From an uncultured Clostridia bacterium (GTDB taxonomy: Bacteria; Bacillota; Clostridia; Christensenellales; Borkfalkiaceae): 63,626 nt of DNA. The translations under genes were made by a program, and so were the position numbers. Below the pieces are notes generated by a model that ran no database searches, had not been told where the DNA came from, and saw only the letters and a list, made by a program, of their open reading frames with translations. Where the stretch lies: contig CANQMX010000011.1 in the NCBI GenBank assembly GCA_947625095.1, positions 1-63,626 on the forward strand, given 5' to 3'. Shown here piece after piece: positions 8,485 through 15,232 of this stretch (positions are counted from its first letter, which is position 1; every line of letters begins with the position of its first letter).

Positions 8485-9315
8485 ATGAGCAAGGCCGATT
8501 TGATCTTTATTGAAAACTGCAAAGATATTCTGCAAAACGGCGTTTGGGATAGCGGGCTGGAAGTGCGCCCCCGCTGGGACGACGGCGCGCCCGCGCATAC
8601 AGTGAAGAGGTTTGGCATCGTCAACCGCTATAATTTGCAGGAGGAATTTCCCATTCTGACCCTCCGCCGCACGGCGTTCAAGAGTTGCATCGACGAAATT
8701 TTGTGGATCTGGCAGAAGAAGAGCAACAACATCCGCGACCTCCATTCCCACATCTGGGACAGCTGGGCGGATGAAGACGGCTCTATCGGCAAGGCGTACG
8801 GCTACCAACTCGGCATCAAGCACAAGTACGAGGAGGGGGAGTTCGACCAGGTAGACCGCGTGCTCTACGATTTGAAGCACAACCCCGCCTCACGCCGAAT
8901 TATCACCAATATATTTAACTTTGACGATCTGCACGCGATGAATTTGTACCCCTGTGCCTACTCCATGACCTTCAACGTTGCGGGGGATACCCTGAACGGC
9001 ATTTTGAACCAGCGGTCGCAGGATATGCTCACCGCAAATAATTGGAATGTGGTGCAATATGCCATCCTCCTCATCATGTTTGCGCAGGCGACGGGCTTGA
9101 AGGCGGGCGAACTTGTACACGTCATCGCTGACGCGCACCTCTACGACAGGCATATCCCCATCGTGAAGGAAGTCATCTCCCGCGAGCCGCTGCCCGCGCC
9201 CAAACTTGTGGTAGACCCCGACGTCAGGAATTTTTACGATTTCACGGTGGATAGTTTCAAACTCGAAAATTACGAGTACCACCCGCTGGCGACGAAAATC
9301 CCCGTTGCCGTATGA
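8485..9315 (+). CDS. thyA: Thymidylate synthase (B. subtilis ThyA type)
   Basis: A 276-aa thymidylate synthase converting dUMP and methylene-THF to dTMP and dihydrofolate. The catalytic cysteine is about residue 157 in the PCAYS segment, where the common bacterial form has PPCH; the PC[AV]Y form, the NQRSQD strand and the ending FYDFTVDSFKLENYEYHP resemble the B. subtilis/phage phi3T ThyA branch. The ATG at 8485 follows a strong AGGAGG. It stands before folA, which recycles the dihydrofolate it makes, a common pairing. Confidence 0.94.
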   Translation: MSKADLIFIENCKDILQNGVWDSGLEVRPRWDDGAPAHTVKRFGIVNRYNLQEEFPILTLRRTAFKSCIDEILWIWQKKSNNIRDLHSHIWDSWADEDGSIGKAYGYQLGIKHKYEEGEFDQVDRVLYDLKHNPASRRIITNIFNFDDLHAMNLYPCAYSMTFNVAGDTLNGILNQRSQDMLTANNWNVVQYAILLIMFAQATGLKAGELVHVIADAHLYDRHIPIVKEVISREPLPAPKLVVDPDVRNFYDFTVDSFKLENYEYHPLATKIPVAV

Positions 9316-9320
9316 GGTTG

Positions 9321-9364
9321 AGATTTCTCCACGCGCCGCCTTCGGCCGCTTGGTCGAAATGACA
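9321..9364. repeat. REP-like element GATTTCTC ... TCGAAATGACA
   Basis: The flanking words GATTTCTC and TCGAAATGACA recur at 38646-38681 around a different GC-rich interior. It lies between thyA and folA, and its right edge runs into the duplicated folA start region. Confidence 0.55.
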
Positions 9365-9444
9365 AATAATTTATATGAAAGCTATTTTTCACTCCGATAA
9401 TAAATGACAAATAACAAATAATTTATATGAAAGCTATTTTTCAC
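9362..9444 (+). repeat. Direct duplication of the folA start region
   Basis: A 31-bp block including the folA ATG and first codons occurs at 9362-9392 and again at 9414-9444, a 52-bp period. The next bases (TCCGATAA against GCCGATAA) also match apart from one base. The second copy leads into functional folA; the first is a decoy start. Confidence 0.92.
9375..9407 (+). CDS. Ten-codon leader ORF copied from the folA start
   Basis: The upstream copy of the duplicated region reads MKAIFHSDNK then TGA, against MKAIFHADKN in folA. It has the same upstream sequence as the true start and no Shine-Dalgarno, so any ribosome or transcript signal that works for folA should also work here. It could be a neutral scar or reduce folA translation. 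I would not count it as a functional protein. Confidence 0.45.
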   Translation: MKAIFHSDNK

Positions 9445-9936
9445 GCCGATAAAAATTGGGGCATCGGCAAGAACAACGGGTTGATGTTCTCCCTGCCCAA
9501 GGATATGAAGTTCTTTCGCGAGACGACGATGGGGAAAGTCGTGGTGATGGGGCTGAATACGCTGCGCTCCTTCCCCGGGGAAAGGCCGCTGAAGGGGCGC
9601 TTGAACATCGTTCTGTGCCCCGAGGACGTGGAGGGGGTTCTGACCGTCCACAACCTGGACGAACTCTTTGCGGAGATCGGAAAATACCCGCCCGACGACG
9701 TGTTTGTGATTGGCGGGGCGAGCGTGTACCGCGAACTGCTGCCGTATTGCACCGAGGCGCTCGTCACCAAGGTGGAGGGGGAGGGCGGCGCAGACGCGTT
9801 TGTGCCCGACCTCGATGCGGATGAGAATTTTGTTCTCGCCTTTGAGGGCGCGCCCGAGACCGACAACGGGCACATCATACGCTTTTGCACCTATCAAAAC
9901 AAATCGCCGAAAAAATTTGAACGGGGAGGGCTTTGA
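9427..9936 (+). CDS. folA: Dihydrofolate reductase
   Basis: A 169-aa DHFR that reduces dihydrofolate to tetrahydrofolate with NADPH. Visible are the N-terminal strand MKAIFHADKNWGIGKNNGL, the substrate segment LPKDMKFFRETTMGKVVVMG (carrying the TxGxxVxxG-type motif) and the cofactor motif VFVIGGASVYRELLPY. It follows thyA. No Shine-Dalgarno lies before the ATG; the upstream sequence is AT-only. A hairpin at 9940-9965 follows the stop. Confidence 0.94.
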   Translation: MKAIFHADKNWGIGKNNGLMFSLPKDMKFFRETTMGKVVVMGLNTLRSFPGERPLKGRLNIVLCPEDVEGVLTVHNLDELFAEIGKYPPDDVFVIGGASVYRELLPYCTEALVTKVEGEGGADAFVPDLDADENFVLAFEGAPETDNGHIIRFCTYQNKSPKKFERGGL

Positions 9937-9939
9937 GAC

Positions 9940-9965
9940 CCGCTCTTATTTTATGGGAAGAGCGG
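9940..9965 (+). terminator. Hairpin after folA
   Basis: CCGCTCTT (9940-9947) pairs with AAGAGCGG (9958-9965) across a 10-nt loop; no U-tract follows. Its right arm forms the start of an 18-bp direct repeat, AGCGGAGAGGGGATCGGG, at 9961-9978 and 9992-10009 (31-bp period). Confidence 0.45.
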
Positions 9966-10081
9966 AGAGGGGATCGGGTTTTATTGAGAAAAGCGGAGAG
10001 GGGATCGGGCGCGGGACGCTTGCCCTTCTTTGGGAAGTTTGGGGGCGGCGCAAACTTTTTTTGAAAAACGCCGTGATTTAT

Positions 10082-10110
10082 TTGTATTTTTCCCGCAAAA
10101 GTATTATAAT
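10082..10110 (+). promoter_or_regulatory. Promoter for typA
   Basis: TTGTAT (10082-10087), 17 bp, TATAAT (10105-10110), 26 nt before the typA ATG, which has AAGAGGAAC as ribosome site. Confidence 0.75.
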
Positions 10111-10136
10111 TCCCTTTGGATTTTTAAGAGGAACTT

Positions 10137-11963
10137 ATGGTCAGAACAGATTTACGGAACATTGCGATCATCGCGCACGTCGACCACGGCAAGACGACCC
10201 TCGTCGACCAAATGTTGAAGCAGGGCGGAACCTTCCGCGAAAATCAGGTCGTGGAGGAGCGCGTGATGGACAGCGGCGCGCTGGAACGCGAGCGCGGCAT
10301 CACCATTCTTGCAAAAAATACCTCCATTCACTACAAGGGGGTGAAGATCAACATCGTCGATACCCCCGGCCACGCCGACTTTTCGGGCGAGGTGGAGCGC
10401 GTTTTGAAGATGGTTTCTGGCGTGCTCATCTTGGTGGACGCCGCCGAAGGCCCCATGCCGCAGACGCGGTTCGTCACCCAAAAGGCGCTCGAGATGGGCT
10501 TGAAGCTCATCATCGTCGTCAACAAGATCGACCGCCCCGATGCGCGCGTGCACGAAGTCATCGACGAGACTTTGGAACTTTTGATGGACCTCAACGCCTC
10601 CGACGAGCAGATCGACAGCCCCGTCGTGTTCTGTTCGGGCAGGGAGGGCGTCTCCTCGCTCGACGAAAACGGGCACGGCACCGACCTTACGCCCCTCTTC
10701 GACACCATTTTGGAGCACTTCCCGCCCCTCGAACTCGACGAAACGGGGCCGCTGCAACTGCTCGTCTCCTCCATCGACTACAACGACTATGTGGGGCGCA
10801 TCGGCGTGGGCAGGATCGAGCGCGGCGTCGCAAAGCAGGGCGCGGAGGTCATCGTCTGCAACTACAACCATCCCGAAGTCAACTTAAAGGGGAAACTCGT
10901 CAACCTCTATGAGATAGAGGGCTTGGAGCGCGTCCCGTGCGAGAGCGCGCAGGCGGGCGACATCGTCTGCTTTTCAGGTCTCGAAAAGATCAACATCGGC
11001 GATACCGTTTGCGCCACCGACCGCGTCGAACCCGTCTCCTTCGTCAAGATCTCCGATCCCACCGTGGAGATGATCTTCTCCGTCAACGATTCCCCGTTCG
11101 CGGGCAAGGAGGGGAAGTTTGTCACCACCCGCCACCTGCGCGACAGGCTCTACCGCGAACTTTTGCGCGACGTCTCCCTCCATGTGGAGGACACCGACTC
11201 GACTGACGCCTTCCGCGTAAAGGGCAGGGGGGAGATGCACCTCTCCATCCTCATCGAGACGATGCGCCGCGAGGGGTATGAATTTCAGGTCAGCGCGCCC
11301 AAAGTCCTCTGGAAGGACATTGACGGCGTGCGCTACGAACCCGTGGAGCGGCTCATTGTGGACGTTCCCGAAAGTTCTACGGGCGCGGTATTCGAAAAAA
11401 TGGGCGTCAGGAAGGGCGAACTCGTGCACATGAGCGCGATGGGTAGCCGCATCCGCCTCGAATTTTTGGTGCCCGCGCGCGGCCTCTTCGGCTACAAGAG
11501 CGAATTTTTGACGGACACCAAGGGCGAGGGCGTGATGAGTTCGGTATTCTTTGAATACCAGCCCTACAAGGGCGAGATCGAGCGCCGCAACACCGGTTCG
11601 CTTGTCGCCTTCGAAACAGGCGAGGCGGTCACCTACGGTCTCTTCAACGCGCAGGGCAGGGGTATGCTCTTCATCAGCCCAGGGACGCCCGTCTATGAGG
11701 GAATGGTGGTGGGATATTCGCCCAAGGACGAGGATATCAACGTCAACGTGTGCAAGACCAAGCACCTCACCAACACCCGCTCCTCCTCGTCGGATGAAGC
11801 GCTCCGCCTCATTCCGCCCAAAAAACTCTCCCTCGAAGAGGCGCTCGAATTTATCGGCGACGACGAACTTTTGGAGGTCACGCCGCAAAACATTCGCATC
11901 CGCAAGCGCATCCTTGACGGCGAATTGCGGGCAAAAGCGCGGGCAAAAGCAAAAATAGGGTGA
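10137..11963 (+). CDS. typA: Translational GTPase TypA/BipA
   Basis: A 608-aa ribosome-binding GTPase of the EF-G group that assists ribosome assembly and stress adaptation. G-domain motifs are AHVDHGKTT near residue 13 (G1), RGITI (G2), DTPGHADF (G3) and NKIDRP (G4), followed by domain II, EF-G-like domains (GRGEMHLSILIETMRREGYEF) and the TypA-specific C-terminus (NVCKTKHLTNTRSSSSDEAL). Length matches the family. It is transcribed alone, with a promoter upstream and a terminator downstream. Confidence 0.97.
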   Translation: MVRTDLRNIAIIAHVDHGKTTLVDQMLKQGGTFRENQVVEERVMDSGALERERGITILAKNTSIHYKGVKINIVDTPGHADFSGEVERVLKMVSGVLILVDAAEGPMPQTRFVTQKALEMGLKLIIVVNKIDRPDARVHEVIDETLELLMDLNASDEQIDSPVVFCSGREGVSSLDENGHGTDLTPLFDTILEHFPPLELDETGPLQLLVSSIDYNDYVGRIGVGRIERGVAKQGAEVIVCNYNHPEVNLKGKLVNLYEIEGLERVPCESAQAGDIVCFSGLEKINIGDTVCATDRVEPVSFVKISDPTVEMIFSVNDSPFAGKEGKFVTTRHLRDRLYRELLRDVSLHVEDTDSTDAFRVKGRGEMHLSILIETMRREGYEFQVSAPKVLWKDIDGVRYEPVERLIVDVPESSTGAVFEKMGVRKGELVHMSAMGSRIRLEFLVPARGLFGYKSEFLTDTKGEGVMSSVFFEYQPYKGEIERRNTGSLVAFETGEAVTYGLFNAQGRGMLFISPGTPVYEGMVVGYSPKDEDINVNVCKTKHLTNTRSSSSDEALRLIPPKKLSLEEALEFIGDDELLEVTPQNIRIRKRILDGELRAKARAKAKIG

Positions 11964-11992
11964 TTAGCATAGTACTATGTCACACATAATAA
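11964..11992 (+). repeat. Palindromic dispersed element, copy 1
   Basis: Core CATAGTACTATG at 11968-11979, then T, CAC, ACATAA. Flanking hexamers are TTAGCA (11964-11969) and TAATAA (11987-11992), 17 bp apart. It lies immediately after the typA stop and just before the typA terminator hairpin. Confidence 0.85.
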
Positions 11993-11994
11993 GC

Positions 11995-12024
11995 AAAAAC
12001 TCCGTATTTTTTGCGGAGTTTTTT
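11995..12024 (+). terminator. Intrinsic terminator after typA
   Basis: AAAAACTCCG (11995-12004) pairs with CGGAGTTTTT (12014-12023) and continues into more U residues. The A-run on the left arm makes it potentially bidirectional. Confidence 0.85.
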
Positions 12025-12034
12025 GATTTTTCGC

Positions 12035-12062
12035 GATATCCCGCGCGCGTTCGGCATACAAT
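12035..12062 (+). promoter_or_regulatory. Possible sigma-E-type promoter for yabP
   Basis: GATATC (12035-12040), 14 bp and CATACAAT (12055-12062) resemble the mother-cell sigma-E consensus (ATA-type -35, CATACA-T -10). yabP is sigma-E dependent in B. subtilis. The ATG is only 7 nt beyond, so transcription may start at or next to the start codon. Confidence 0.5.
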
Positions 12063-12068
12063 GGAGGT

Positions 12069-12329
12069 ATGCAACAGGCGGCGAAACAGAGCGTTCTTAC
12101 GGTGGAAAACAGGGCGAAAATTTCCATGACGGGCGTGGATAGCGTGGACGGGTTCTCCGAAACGCAGATCTTGCTCACTGTGGGCGGAGCGCGCGTTCAG
12201 ATCGTGGGCGCGCATTTGAAGGTGCTTGCCTTTTCCCAGGGGACGGGCAATTTTTCCGCCGTCGGCGAGCTGACTTCCGTCAAGTACGGCGCGGAAAAGG
12301 GCAAGTGGCTGCGGCGGCTGTTGCGGTGA
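12069..12329 (+). CDS. yabP: Sporulation protein YabP
   Basis: An 86-aa YabP/YqfC-family protein, needed for spore cortex formation in B. subtilis and found only in endospore formers. The core VLTVENRAKISMTGVDSVDGFSE matches the family LENRKKLSITGV... signature, followed by a beta-rich segment (ILLTVGGARVQIVGAHLKV). It is followed directly by yabQ with stop/start overlap, as in Bacillus. GGAGGT abuts the ATG with no spacer, an unusual ribosome-site position. Confidence 0.88.
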   Translation: MQQAAKQSVLTVENRAKISMTGVDSVDGFSETQILLTVGGARVQIVGAHLKVLAFSQGTGNFSAVGELTSVKYGAEKGKWLRRLLR

Positions 12330-12724
12330 GCGACCCCAACCAAATTTTTATCGTCCTCGTCTGCGTGTCGGTGGGGATCTTCGGGGGCGTCTTTTATGAC
12401 TTTTGCTACTGCCTCCGCTATTTTTTCCGCACGCTCTGGGTACGTATCCTCGCCGATGTTTTGTTCTGCCTGCTCTTCGGCGGGCTGTACCTCTTTGCCT
12501 CGGTCATGATGGAACTTCCCTCGCTCCGCCTCTATATGTTGGCGGCGTGCCTTGTCGGGCTTCTTCTATATTTGAAAAGTTGTCATAAAATTGTTGCTTT
12601 TTTTACAGAAAAGGTGTATAATACAGTCAAATTCGTACGAAAGGATAAATCGGAATGTCCAAAAGGGAAGAGGGCGGCGCGCCCACGGAAAAAGTTAAAA
12701 AAATCGCAGTCGCCACAACGGTAG
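12326..12724 (+). CDS. yabQ: Spore cortex protein YabQ
   Basis: About 132 aa with three or four hydrophobic segments (residues about 6-28, 40-62 and 65-85) and a basic tail (VRKDKSECPKGKRAARPRKKLKK). The GVFYDFCYCLRYFFR segment after the first membrane helix, and its position behind yabP, identify YabQ, a membrane protein required for cortex assembly. It is shorter than Bacillus YabQ. I take the GTG at 12326, which overlaps the yabP stop; a GTG at 12305 in the same frame is the alternative. Its last 70 bp overlap the next gene. Confidence 0.8.
   Translation: MSDPNQIFIVLVCVSVGIFGGVFYDFCYCLRYFFRTLWVRILADVLFCLLFGGLYLFASVMMELPSLRLYMLAACLVGLLLYLKSCHKIVAFFTEKVYNTVKFVRKDKSECPKGKRAARPRKKLKKSQSPQR
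12594..12622 (+). promoter_or_regulatory. Promoter inside yabQ, driving the DivIC-like gene
   Basis: TTGCTT (12594-12599), 17 bp, TATAAT (12617-12622) lie inside the yabQ coding region, 33 nt before the ATG at 12655. This would uncouple the division gene from sporulation control. Confidence 0.72.
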
Positions 12725-12936
12725 CGGGCGTGCTTCTTCTTGTGTTTTTGCTCATCGTGCTCATCATCCAATTTGTGCAGTTGGGGGTCAAAAACAGCGA
12801 GAAGCGGAAACTCGATCGCCTCATCGAAGAGCAGCAGCAGGTGCTTGCGGGCGAAGAGGCAGAACTCAACTATCTTCAAAGCGACGATGCCTTGTTTTGG
12901 AAGGCGCTCAACTACAACTATAAGTATAAAAATTGA
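12655..12936 (+). CDS. Septum formation initiator (DivIC/FtsB-like)
   Basis: A 93-aa bitopic protein: basic cytosolic N-terminus, one membrane segment (about residues 20-42), then a coiled-coil-prone stretch (KNSEKRKLDRLIEEQQQVLAGEEAELNYLQSD). This is the plan of DivIC/FtsB division proteins, and divIC follows yabP-yabQ in B. subtilis. AAAGGA precedes the ATG. It overlaps yabQ by 70 bp in another frame and has a promoter within yabQ. Confidence 0.85.
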   Translation: MSKREEGGAPTEKVKKIAVATTVAGVLLLVFLLIVLIIQFVQLGVKNSEKRKLDRLIEEQQQVLAGEEAELNYLQSDDALFWKALNYNYKYKN

Positions 12937-12942
12937 GCAAAA

Positions 12943-13797
12943 ATGAAGTACTGCGTCATCGATGTAGGTTCAAATTCCGTTCGCCTCATGACCTGGGCGG
13001 ACGGAACAACTTTATATAAAAAGGTTTGCACGACCCGCCTCGGCGAGGGCATTGCGCAGGAGCCTGTGCTTCGCGAGGGGGCGATGGAGCGCACGGCGCG
13101 CGCCGTTGCGGAGCTTTCGCGGGAAGCGGAGGCGGAAGGGGCGCCACTCTATGCCTTTGCGACCGCCGCGGTGCGCACGGCGAAAAACGGCGGCGAATTC
13201 TGCGCCCGCGTCAAGAATTTGTGCGGCGTGGAACTCGACGTCGTCTCGGGCGAAGAGGAGGCGGAACTCGCCCTTCTCGGCGCGCTCGGGAAGGCGGACG
13301 GCTCGGTCATAGATATCGGCGGGGCGAGCACGGAGATCTCCCAAAGAAGGGGCGGAAAGCGGGATCTTTCCGTCAGTTTGAACATCGGCGCGGTGCGCCT
13401 CTTCGACCGCTGCGCAGACGACGAAAAACGCCTATATGCTGCAATCGAGGGGGAAATTTCGCCGCTTGCGGGGGTAAAATTATCGCCAAAAACCTATTCG
13501 GTCGGCGGAACTGCCTGCACGTTGGCGGCGCTCATGCAGGGGCTTGAACCCTACGACGCGGCGCGCATCAACGATTTTCCCATGACGGCGGAGGCGGTCA
13601 AGGGGCTTGCGCGGCGATTGTTGCGCCTTTCGCCCGCCGAGCGCAGGGGGCTGAGGGGCATGGATCCCCCGCGGGCGGATATCATTGCGGGTGGCGCGCT
13701 TCTCCTTTCCATGCTCATGGAAAAACTCGGACTTTCTGTCGTCTATGCCTCCGACCGCGATAATTTAGAGGGGTATCTCACGAAAAAAATCTTATGA
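12943..13797 (+). CDS. Ppx/GppA family phosphatase
   Basis: A 284-aa protein of the actin-fold exopolyphosphatase / pppGpp phosphohydrolase family. The phosphate-1 loop is IDVGSNSVRLM at the N-terminus, FATAAVRTAKN follows, and the second loop is SVIDIGGASTEIS. It is short for the family, consisting of the catalytic domains without the C-terminal HD extension. Whether it hydrolyses polyphosphate or pppGpp cannot be decided. It follows the DivIC-like gene by 6 nt and overlaps the next gene by 4 bp. Confidence 0.87.
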   Translation: MKYCVIDVGSNSVRLMTWADGTTLYKKVCTTRLGEGIAQEPVLREGAMERTARAVAELSREAEAEGAPLYAFATAAVRTAKNGGEFCARVKNLCGVELDVVSGEEEAELALLGALGKADGSVIDIGGASTEISQRRGGKRDLSVSLNIGAVRLFDRCADDEKRLYAAIEGEISPLAGVKLSPKTYSVGGTACTLAALMQGLEPYDAARINDFPMTAEAVKGLARRLLRLSPAERRGLRGMDPPRADIIAGGALLLSMLMEKLGLSVVYASDRDNLEGYLTKKIL

Positions 13798-14846
13798 GCG
13801 GAAAAACCAAGCGAACCATCTATTATGTCGTGGAATTTGCCTTGTTCCTTGCGGCAACGGCGGGAGTGGTGCTCCTCTGCATTTTTTTTGCGCAGTCCGA
13901 TCTCGATTATGTGTTGTTGCCCTTTGTCTTTCTTGCGGAGAGCCTTCGGCTTCCCGTGCTCGTGCATGAGCTCGGTCACTTGCTGTGCGGGCTTGCGGTG
14001 GGGTTGCGCCCCGTCTCTTTTTCTATAGGGTTTCTTACCGTGGGGAAAGGCAGCGTGCGTTTTTCGCTGTCCGAGGGGGCGGGATCGACCGTGATGCTCC
14101 CTCGCGGAGGAGGGCGCGTGCGCAGCAGGATCGCCTTTTGTACGGCAGGCGGCGCACTCCTCAATTTTGTTCTCGGCGGAGCACTGCTCGCTTCCTTCTT
14201 TGCGTTGCCGCTCCATAGCGCCCTTCTTTTTTTCGCGGAGTTCGCCCTGTTCCTCCTGTACGAGGGGGTATGCGCGCTACTGCCCGCCGAGCTTCCCGCG
14301 GGAAAGACGGACGGCGCGTTTTTGCTCGGGCTTTTGAAAAAGACCCCGGATGCGGAGGTCACTCTGCGCGTCATGACGGCGCAGGGTGCGCTGTACAAAA
14401 AGACGTATTCCGAACTTCCGCACGAACTCCTGTTCGATGTGCCCGTCGTGCGGGAGGATAGCGCCGCCTTTCTCGCCCTGTTGCAACTGCGCTACCGCGC
14501 GCTCGTCTCCGCAGAAGATCCCGCGGCCGTTTCGGAGATCCTGCGCCTGCAATCGCTCTTTGAATATCTGCCCGCCGCGAGCAGGGGAGAGGTCGCCGCC
14601 GATCTGGTGTGTGCGGGCTGTCTCTTTGCGGAAATGGGGGAATGGGGTCAAAAATACGAGGAGGAGGCGCGCGGCGATGGCATCCGTGAAGTCGCGCTCT
14701 ATGCGCGCGAGCGCACCGCGGAGAACGCGGAAAAGGCTCGCGCGGCGATAGGCGGGATCAAAATGTACGGCGAGCGCAAGTATCTCGAAACGCTGCTTTC
14801 GCTCTTGGAAAAACAAAAACATCCGTCCGAGACGGATGCTGAATAA
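13794..14846 (+). CDS. M50-like membrane zinc metalloprotease with soluble C-terminal domain
   Basis: A 350-aa membrane protein. It has a hydrophobic N-terminus, then LPVLVHELGHLLCG with the HExxH zinc motif (H58-H62), further membrane segments (about 105-130 and 140-160), and a second motif, LPAGKTDGAFLL (D173), resembling the DG metal-ligand motif of site-2 proteases. From about residue 185 the protein is soluble and helical, with repeated YRALVSAEDP-like helices. Overall it looks like a reduced M50 protease with an added cytoplasmic domain. The substrate is unknown. It is coupled to the Ppx-like gene (ATGA overlap); a 19-nt hairpin lies in its last codons. Confidence 0.7.
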   Translation: MSGKTKRTIYYVVEFALFLAATAGVVLLCIFFAQSDLDYVLLPFVFLAESLRLPVLVHELGHLLCGLAVGLRPVSFSIGFLTVGKGSVRFSLSEGAGSTVMLPRGGGRVRSRIAFCTAGGALLNFVLGGALLASFFALPLHSALLFFAEFALFLLYEGVCALLPAELPAGKTDGAFLLGLLKKTPDAEVTLRVMTAQGALYKKTYSELPHELLFDVPVVREDSAAFLALLQLRYRALVSAEDPAAVSEILRLQSLFEYLPAASRGEVAADLVCAGCLFAEMGEWGQKYEEEARGDGIREVALYARERTAENAEKARAAIGGIKMYGERKYLETLLSLLEKQKHPSETDAE

Positions 14847-14924
14847 TAAAACACGGCCGCGCCGAGCGGCTCAAATAAACGGAACGTAGGTTCACTTTTT
14901 TCTATGAAATTGTAGCGACGGAAA

Positions 14925-15128
14925 TCAATCGGACAGGCCGAGCAAATAATCGGAAGTCACGTTGAAATAACGCGCGAGTTTGGCAATGTTGGTGGCGGTG
15001 GGGTCGCTCTTATTTGTCTCCCAATAGCACACGATCCCCAAACTTACGTTGAGGTCCTTGGCGACCGTCGCCTGCGATAGCCCGCGCTCCTTTCTTAATT
15101 CCGTCAATCTATCCGCAAATATCTTCAT
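14925..15128 (-). CDS. XRE-family helix-turn-helix regulator
   Basis: A 67-aa protein that is almost only a Cro/C1-type HTH domain: RLTELRKERGLSQATVAKDLNVSLGIVCYWETNKSDPTATNIAKLARYFNVTSDYLLGLSD. The recognition region is SQATVAKDLNVSLGIVCYWE. It is divergent from the GH127 gene and may regulate it, itself, or both. Its promoter TATAAT ends 6 nt before the ATG and no Shine-Dalgarno is present, predicting a leaderless mRNA. Confidence 0.93.
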   Translation of the reverse strand: MKIFADRLTELRKERGLSQATVAKDLNVSLGIVCYWETNKSDPTATNIAKLARYFNVTSDYLLGLSD

Positions 15129-15134
15129 GACTTC

Positions 15135-15163
15135 ATTATATCATCAAAGGCGGTGGAAAGCAA
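15135..15163 (-). promoter_or_regulatory. Promoter of the XRE gene (leaderless)
   Basis: On the minus strand, TTGCTT (15158-15163), 17 bp, TATAAT (15135-15140). The ATG begins 6 nt after the -10 box, so the transcript should start at or within a base or two of the start codon. Confidence 0.78.
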
Positions 15164-15175
15164 CCACTTTTGCCA

Positions 15176-15200
15176 TGAAATTTTACAGTGTGAAATTTTA
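15176..15200. promoter_or_regulatory. Direct-repeat operator candidate TGAAATTTTA x2
   Basis: TGAAATTTTA occurs at 15176-15185 and 15191-15200, a 15-bp period, in the divergent XRE/GH127 promoter region. It overlaps a weak plus-strand promoter (TTTACA 15182-15187, TATTTT 15204-15209). It is a plausible binding site for the adjacent XRE protein; this is inferred from position only. Confidence 0.5.
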
Positions 15201-15232
15201 TCGTATTTTGCGGCGGAAGGGGGGGGAATTGC

